From contig CM026556.1 in the NCBI GenBank assembly GCA_015143295.1, positions 22,754,547-22,818,546 of the forward strand: a stretch of 64,000 bases of DNA, read 5' to 3'. Origin of the DNA: Tetracentron sinense. Taxonomy: Eukaryota; Streptophyta; Magnoliopsida; Trochodendrales; Trochodendraceae. A program made the position numbers and the translations under genes. Under the pieces are notes generated by a model. The model had not been told where the DNA came from. It searched no databases and was given only the letters and a program-made list of their open reading frames with translations. Every line of letters starts with the position of its first letter. Positions within the stretch are counted from its first letter, which is position 1. Shown piece by piece: positions 57,443 to 64,000 of this stretch.

Positions 57443-59790
57443 TGTAGCAGCTTGGAACTTTTTTCCATGTATTGGAACCCGTGCCAATGTGTTAAGCCTT
57501 TGTAATCCTCCTAATTCTATGAAATGAGAAAATTTAAAGAACTCTAAGTGCTAAGAAGTAGTATTCCTAAGTCGGATATGTCGAAAACCCAAGTTACTGA
57601 ATCTCATTTGCGGATCAGTCAACTTTAAGAGAAATTTGGTCAATAAATAAGGAATAAATTGGAAATTCTAACATACTAGAAATGTTCCCCTTCGAAAGAC
57701 GAATCCAACGCAAGTTGAATCATCAAAATCGGGCAACCGAGTCAAAAGTTATGGCCAAATTACCAAAGTGGGGAAACTGGGAGAAAAACAACAAAATCTG
57801 GAGGGTGCAATCGATCGCAAGTCAGGTGCGATCGATCGCATATAGGCGAACTGGGTCCCAAACTCTCTGGGTCATATGCGATAGATGGATTCCCCAGGTG
57901 CGATAAATCGCAAGGATCTGCGATCGATCACAAGAGTATGCGATCGATCGCATGCAGGGAAAATCAGACCAAAAACGTTTGGGTTCATGTGCTATAGAAC
58001 GCATCCAGGTGCGATTGATCGCAAGGACCTGCGATCGATCGTAGACAAGTGTGCGATCGATCGCATGCAGTAGTGGTTCACCAATTCAGTGGTACGTGGC
58101 AGATTCTGAATTTGAGGGTTTTTAACCCTTGATCTATTTGAGGGTTCTCATTTGGGGGCTTTTCTAAACCAAGGGAAAGGAAGAGAAGGGAGAGAAAGAG
58201 GGTGTTTCCAAGAGGGTTTTGGATTGGAGAGAAGGATTAGCTCCAAATCTCAAGATCTTCCTAATCCAAGCTCAAGCAACTTGTGGAGTTCTCCTCCAAG
58301 CTCGGCAACGCCTTCCACGAGCAACTTCATCACCCTATTCAGGTCAATACCCTATACTACCCTCCTAGTTCATATCTTCTTCATTTTATGATTTTCCCTA
58401 AATTCTAAGTAAGATAATGAGATGGGATGAATGGATGAAGGTGGATGGTTGTGTGGATGTGTATGGGCGATTGGATGCCGTGTGTATGTGTTGTGATGAA
58501 CAAAAACGGGAAGGGCATTGTATTAATAATAAATACGCATATATGCTATGAGCTTAACCCATCTAGAAAAGCAAGAATTAGGTGTTAACCATAATGAACA
58601 TACCAAATGTTTGATGAAATGCCACAATGAAGAAAATGAGTTGTGAATTAAGAAATGTATGCTTAAAAGCTTATGAAAATTGCTAGGGTTTATGATAGTG
58701 TGATTGTTTGCTTTCCCTAAAATGGTATGAATATTTACTTGTTTCACTTAATGATGTGCTATGTATTGTTGAAATCCCCAAATGGCATATTTAACTTTAA
58801 ATGAAAGTATGCACACAATCCCACGAGCACGGCATGCATGACATGGTTTACCAATGATTTTCAAAAATAAGGATGTTAGAGGTGGGACATGTCTTACGAT
58901 ATGTTTTACCTCGCTTTTGACAAGAGGACAAGAACAAGCATCGCATAGGAGGGAGTTCACACTTCCCTCCCTTCCATGAGGGGTCTCCCCTCACTCATAA
59001 GTACATCACATTAAAGAAGGGTCTCCCTTCCCTCTCAAGTTCATCACATTAAAGAAGGGTCTCCCTTCCCTCTCAAGCGCATCTCACAAGTGCAACTCAC
59101 AAGTACATGAGCATGTTTAAATTCCAAGCAAGCAAGCATGACACGCATGACATGACACGCTCGACAAGATAGACATGACAAGTTTTCAAGCATGAAACGA
59201 GTATTTTAAGTCAAGTCAATGCACGATGATTTCCAAAGTTTTATCGGTTTTTATGTGATGCAAGCATGAATATAAACTACTTTACTTTCCTGTTACCTTC
59301 TAAATTGCTTCCCACTTTATATATTGCTATTGTTGTGCTATGACTATTGGTTAGTATTTGGTACCCGCTGAGTATTCCATGCTCAGCCGTACTTCTCATG
59401 TCGGCAGGTGATAGTGGCCCTTGGGTAGAAGAAGAGTACATTGAGGAACCTGTGGAGGAACCTCCCGTAGAGGGCTACTACTAGGTGGTAGACTCTGAGT
59501 GAGTTAGTGGGTGTGAGCTTGAGAGAGAGTATGCTTATGTATTTTGGTGGGCCTGTCCAAACTTTCTTTCGTGTTATCATTTTGTATGACTTGGATCATG
59601 TATGTAGATATACTTAGAGGTTTTTGGGTTGGACTTCCACTGTGTTTTGTAGTTTATGTTTCCGCTATTTTGTCCTCTTTGTATATGCTCCAGGAATTTT
59701 TGCAGGTTGGTTTGTCAAGCATGTCATGTAGGTCATGGCAAGTCGTCCAGGATTCACTCTAACTCCTAGGGTGGGTTTTGGGTCGCGACA
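57443..59790 (+). mobile_element. Solo LTR nested in gag of element 3
   Basis: 2348 bp, TGTAGCAGCTTGG to GGGTCGCGACA, target duplication GAAGG/AAAGG (57438-57442 and 59791-59795, one mismatch). Core at 57680-57775, TGCGATCGATCGCA palindrome cluster at 57805-58070, a tandem repeat (GAAGGGTCTCCCTTCCCTC units, 58955-59090), hairpin at 59367-59387, acidic segment at 59400-59482. No clear TATA box was found. Confidence 0.92.
58955..59090 (+). repeat. Short minisatellite in the nested solo LTR
   Basis: Three imperfect units of about 40 bp with GGGTCTCCCTTCCCTCTCAAG and ATCACATTAAAG. It lies where the related LTR at 51691 has its 58-bp array; the two arrays are unrelated. Confidence 0.75.
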
Positions 59791-59795
59791 AAAGG

Positions 59796-60440
59796 TGGCT
59801 TGAGACCTTCCATTAGAGAGCGAGTTATTATACTGCAGGTAGAAACCTGGAAAGAAATTGTACGAAAGCGAAGATTACTGAGAGACATTTAGAGGAGTCT
59901 CTCCTGATTAGTGACAATAGCCGACGGAGAGGCATGGTTCGAGGCCAGACCAGTGGGCCAATGCCACCAGAGAGGAGAGTCAGACCTTCCCCGTACCAGA
60001 TTGTTATGTATGTGCCAGTTCAGAGGTCCCCATTTGCACTACAGGTTCCCCATCCTACTACTTCACAAGCCACGGGATATGAGTCTTCTGGATCGACTAC
60101 CTCTAGGATGTGTAGCCACTGTGGGAGAAATCACAAGGAGGATTTTCGTACACTCACAGGTGCATGTTATCACTGTGGTGATCGGGGACATCAGTTCAGA
60201 GATTGCCCATGCCGCCAGTTGTCATCGCAAGGGAATAGGCCTCCGGCCCGACAAGCCACACAGCAGGGGTCTTCTCAGGCTTCTAGGCCCCCGGGTAGAC
60301 TGGTTCCTCAGCAGAGGTATCCGCATGCCTCTGGTCCCCCACAACCCATACAGCTGCCTCAACAGGCGAATCAGGGAAGAGTTTTTGCCCTGACCAAGCA
60401 AGGCGCACATGCATCCGAGAATGTTGTGCAAGGTACGCCC
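59796..60440 (+). pseudogene. Fossil gag, element 3, second part
   Basis: Continues the gag after the solo LTR: a basic linker, a first zinc-knuckle-like block (CSHCGRNHK near 60115), a second CCHC knuckle (CYHCGDRGHQFRDC, 60168-60209), then a Q/P/S-rich tail. The 3' LTR starts about 200 bp later. Confidence 0.87.
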
Positions 60441-60644
60441 ATTTCAATGCTTAAACATATGATGTGTAAAATATGTGATATATGTTGATAGAACATGCTA
60501 ATTATATCCTATATGTGTTGTGATGCATTACTTGATGATTGTGGATGATAAAGTGTAGGAGTTAATAAAGCATGGGAAAAGTATCCCTCCATCATTGTGC
60601 TTCTTCTTAATTTCATGGATGAAATTCTCATAAAGGGGGGAGGA

Positions 60645-63637
60645 TGTAGAGCCCCAAAATTTGGGATTCACTGTTCATGTGAACAGTGCCCTTATATATT
60701 GTGTGTGAAGGCCTAAGGCCTTACATAGTGTTCTTGGTATTATGGTGAGTCAAGTGAGGGTTTTAGGTATGTAATTGGAGTCTCAAAATGAGAGTATAAA
60801 GATGCTCTAAGTGGTTAAAAATAAGGGTATAAAATACCCAAGGTGTTTAATGGATTGTAACTGAATAGTGTAGTGAATAGTGCTAGTGCACAAGGCATAA
60901 AGGGGGTCTCTCATGCATGTGGGTGTGAATTTAATGATCACCTAAGTGGGTTACAAACCTATGGGGAACGAGTCATGAGGTGTGAGTAGGGTATTGGACC
61001 CAAGGGAAAAGAGTGTGAAAGCACTTGAAGTGTTCTAGGTGTTGAAGTGATATGTTTTGGCATTTCCCTCAACTTTATGAAGCTTTAGTTGAGTCACCGT
61101 TGATCGAAATCAAGTGATTCTTGAATTTTTCGAAAGTTATTGGAACCCTCTATGAGGTTCATGTTGATCATTTTTCTGGATTTTGAGTCAGGTTTAAGTC
61201 AAACGCCCGATTTCCAAAATCGGGTCTGCAGCAAATCTGGGTTGCTGAAACCCATTTTCGGATCAGTCAGCTTTAGGGGAAAATTCATCCATGAAGAAAG
61301 AAAAATTAGGGTTTTTGTAAAACATCAAAGTTGTTCCTCTTCGAAATACGAATCCAATGCAAGTTGAATCTTCAAAATCCGATAAGCGAGTCAAAAGTTA
61401 TGGTCAAAATACCAAAATGGGAAAAATCTGGAAAACATTCTGTCAGAGCTACGATCGATCGTAGAAGACCTATAAATGATTGTAAAGCTTCAGAAATGCT
61501 GAAAACTCACCAGGGAAGTTACGATCGATCGTAGGAAGCCTACGAACAATCGTAAACCCCGAAAACTGGGCAAAATCACTGTAAAGCCTACGATCGATCG
61601 TAGGAAGCCTACAAACGATCGTAGGTGCATGAATCAAACTCTTTAGTGCGTGATTTTTTAGGGTTTTCACCCCTTGGCCTATAAATAGGGGACCTTTTGG
61701 GGGTTTTGGGTTACCCTAAACCTAGAGAGAGATCTTAGAAGAGAAAGGAAGAAAGTGGAGGATTTTTAAGAGGGGTTTTTGGATTTGGAGAGGAAAAGCA
61801 CAAATCAAGCCTTGACCTCGCTCCTACATGCCATTTGAGCTTGGATCTTCATCCACAAGCTTGGGTTTCACTTATAGTAGCTTCCTTAATCCTTTTCAAG
61901 CATTGGATCAAAGAGATTTCATCCCATAAGGTAGATACACTCTACTAGGTTCTAATTTCATAAACCCTTAATGACAAACATGATTTTCTTGACAAATATA
62001 GATGTATATGGCCTTATATATGTGTAAATCAACTCTACTAACTATTGATTTCATGAACCCTCTTATATACCAAGATAAAATCCTATGAATGATGATGTGA
62101 GTTAAATGTGATGATGCTATGCTTTCAACCAACAAATAAAAGATGGTACTTATATAGATGTTTTATATGTTAGTATCCAAAGATGAAAAGCATGTTAAAA
62201 GCCACAAGTTTTGGGAAAAACAAGTATAAAAAAACCTAATTTTCAATGTGATTGGATGATGTAATGTTATTGTATATGGATTATTGTGATGGATGAATTA
62301 TGTTTAGTATTGGACATATGACCATATGTAAAGTGTTTACTTTAATGTCTACCATGTTATATCACAATTGCTACACGGACACTTATGCATATGCATGATC
62401 GAGGTTTTTATATTATGGGTATCCAAAAGAAGTACATGTATATAAAATGAAATACAAGAATAAGAAGAAGAAGAGTATAAGATGCAAATGAACCACATGA
62501 AAAGTATAAGATGCAAATGAACCAAATGAACAGTATAAGAAGCAAAAGAAGTATAAGAAAAGCACAAGAAGTAAAAGATGTATACAGAAAGTACAAGAAG
62601 CATAAGATGTATATGGAAAGTACAAGAAGTACAAGATGTTATAGGAAGTACAAGAAGATGGAAAGTATACGGAAAAAGCCGACGGGGATGCGATGATAGC
62701 AGGCCGCCTGAAAGGGAAATGGATACTAGCATCGAACTCCGATGATAGCAGGCTGCCCGGAAGGGAGATGGATACTGGTCGTCTACTCTGAAGGTAGCCA
62801 AAGGTGAGGAGAACATTAGGCCACCCAGCTTACGTGGGTACGGGTACTAGTTATCCGACTCCAGAGGTAGCAAATGATGAATACCAAGGTATTTTAAATA
62901 CCCGTACATGATAAGATAATAAAATATAAAAGCCAAGGTATTTTAAATACCCGTATATGCAATGGTACAAGATGATAAAAGATGACAAGAAGATGTTTTC
63001 GACAAAAGATGATAAGAAGATGTAAAAGACAAAAGATGAAAAGAAGATGTTTTCCGATAGTATTTTTCCGAGATATATGCACATGATATGATTTTTTTTT
63101 CCGCTCTCTGATTTCAAAAATGCATGTGAAATGATGAACTGTGATATATGTTGGATTACAGTTTATGATATTACTATCTAGTGGTTTGTATATACTGAGT
63201 ATTCCATGCTCAGCCGTATATATTATATCGGTAGGTCCCTTCGATATCTGTGGCAAGCGTCCTCAGGAGCCATGGGTCGAGGAAGGTTATGTTGAGGAGG
63301 AGGAGACTTGGGATAGTCTTCAGGAGCAGAGGGCTCAGGAGGAGCTGAGGGCTGTTGTTAGGTGGCCCCATCATGAGTGATGAGAGGAAGAGACTTGTAT
63401 ATAAATTTTGTTGAGCGAATATGTTCACTCTTTATTTTGGGTTATGTATAAACTGAGATATATTAAGTATAGAAATTTTATAATACACTTCCGCTATCAT
63501 ATATAGATTCGTATTACGCTTCTGCTATCACAGGTTCTATATGTTGTACAGGATTCATATGTTATATAGAGTAGTTTGGTAATGAGTTCACGTTGCCAAA
63601 GTATCCTAACTCCTAGGGGGTATTTTGGGTCGTGACA
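60645..63637 (+). repeat. 3' LTR of element 3
   Basis: 2993 bp from TGTAGAGCCCC to TTTTGGGTCGTGACA, preceded by the purine tract AAAGGGGGGAGGA. Core at 61328-61420, TACGATCGATCGTA palindrome cluster at 61449-61625, TATAAATAG at 61680-61688, repeat region at 62450-62660, hairpin at 63194-63214, acidic segment at 63235-63380. Confidence 0.93.
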
Positions 63638-63681
63638 AGTGGGGGGTTTAGCGGAACCCTACCTGTTTATTAAAATTAAGA

Positions 63682-63890
63682 AAATGGGGGGGGACATAAA
63701 CCTTACCCCTACAACCGACCAACCAATAGGGGGGATATAAAACCTTACCCCTACAAACGACCAACCAAAAAGGGGGGGACATAAAACCTTACCCCTACTC
63801 AATGACTAGACAAACCAAGGGAGGGACAAAACCCCAACCCCTAGACTCAAATACAAGGCAAGGGGGGACATAAAACCCTAAATCACTGCC
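63682..63890. repeat. G-rich tandem repeat
   Basis: About five units of 42-48 bp with GGGGGGGACATAAAACCTTACCCCTAC and GACCAACC-like ends, decaying to the right. Nothing recognisable follows to 64000. Confidence 0.75.
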
Positions 63891-64000
63891 AAAAAACCTA
63901 ACCTCTGACATTAAATAGAGAAGATCTATCAATGCACAACATCCCTTTAATAATCTGAGGACAATCCCTAATGTCTCTGATAATGGTTTTGTCCATTTTC

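Larger units (their letters stand above)
54109..63637 (+). mobile_element. Gag-only gypsy LTR element (element 3)
   Basis: A truncated 5' LTR (54109-55605), primer site (55610-55621), gag-only internal region and full 3' LTR (60645-63637). A solo LTR (57443-59790) sits inside gag. Without it the internal region is about 2.7 kb. No pol is seen. The overlapping LTR parts (54109-55605 and about 62144-63637) look closely alike, so it may be younger than elements 1 and 2. Gag is broken. The left target site is lost. Confidence 0.88.

Overview
This window is nuclear DNA of a flowering plant. The evidence is an intronless G-type lectin receptor kinase of plant type, Ty3/gypsy Tekay/Del-type and Ty1/copia Tnt1- and Sirevirus-type retroelements primed by initiator-Met tRNA, a plant Helitron, Mutator- and Harbinger-type MITEs and a tRNA-derived SINE. 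The species cannot be told from the sequence. One host gene looks intact (G-type lectin receptor kinase, 12385-14751, +). Nearly everything else is transposon sequence or broken host gene pieces.

Layout. 1-245 is a foldback MITE. 820-8159 is a gag-only LTR element with a TAACC target duplication. 8160-10852 holds MITE pieces around an LTR-less gypsy pol fossil. 12385-14751 is the lectin receptor kinase. From its membrane segment on, the gene and its 3' flank (13671-17131) are duplicated at 23321-27360 as a kinase pseudogene. Between the copies lies an antisense LRR receptor kinase fragment (17636-23315, -) split by two solo LTRs (17830-20239 and 20888-23060), each with a perfect 5-bp target duplication. 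27361-31323 holds a SINE, Mutator-like inverted repeats, a possible Helitron end and a stray lectin-kinase first-exon fragment. 31324-44048 is a Helitron into which a Tekay element with gag, pol and chromodomain (31647-41630) has inserted. 44049-51690 has a tubulin-folding cofactor B exon fragment, a Tnt1-like copia fossil and a minus-strand Sirevirus fossil with an internal inversion. 51691-63637 holds a truncated minus-strand LTR carrying about 14 copies of a 58-bp repeat, then a second gag-only element with another solo LTR inside its gag. 63638-64000 is a G-rich tandem repeat.

The main novelty is a shared architecture in at least five divergent long-LTR (2.3-3.0 kb) gypsy families here. 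Each LTR that is complete enough to show it has, in order: a conserved core of about 80 bp; a cluster of family-specific self-complementary sites (ACCGATCGATCGGT, TGCGATCGATCGCA, TACGATCGATCGTA or GTGACCGGTCAC); usually a TATA box; a family-specific minisatellite; a conserved hairpin CTGAGTATTCCATGCTCAG; and a short acidic coding-like segment with a PFDIC...GPWVEEEY-type motif. Palindromes and minisatellites change between families while the hairpin and the acidic segment are kept. Two of the three complete or near-complete elements carry only gag, so they probably depend on pol from relatives like the 31647-41630 element.
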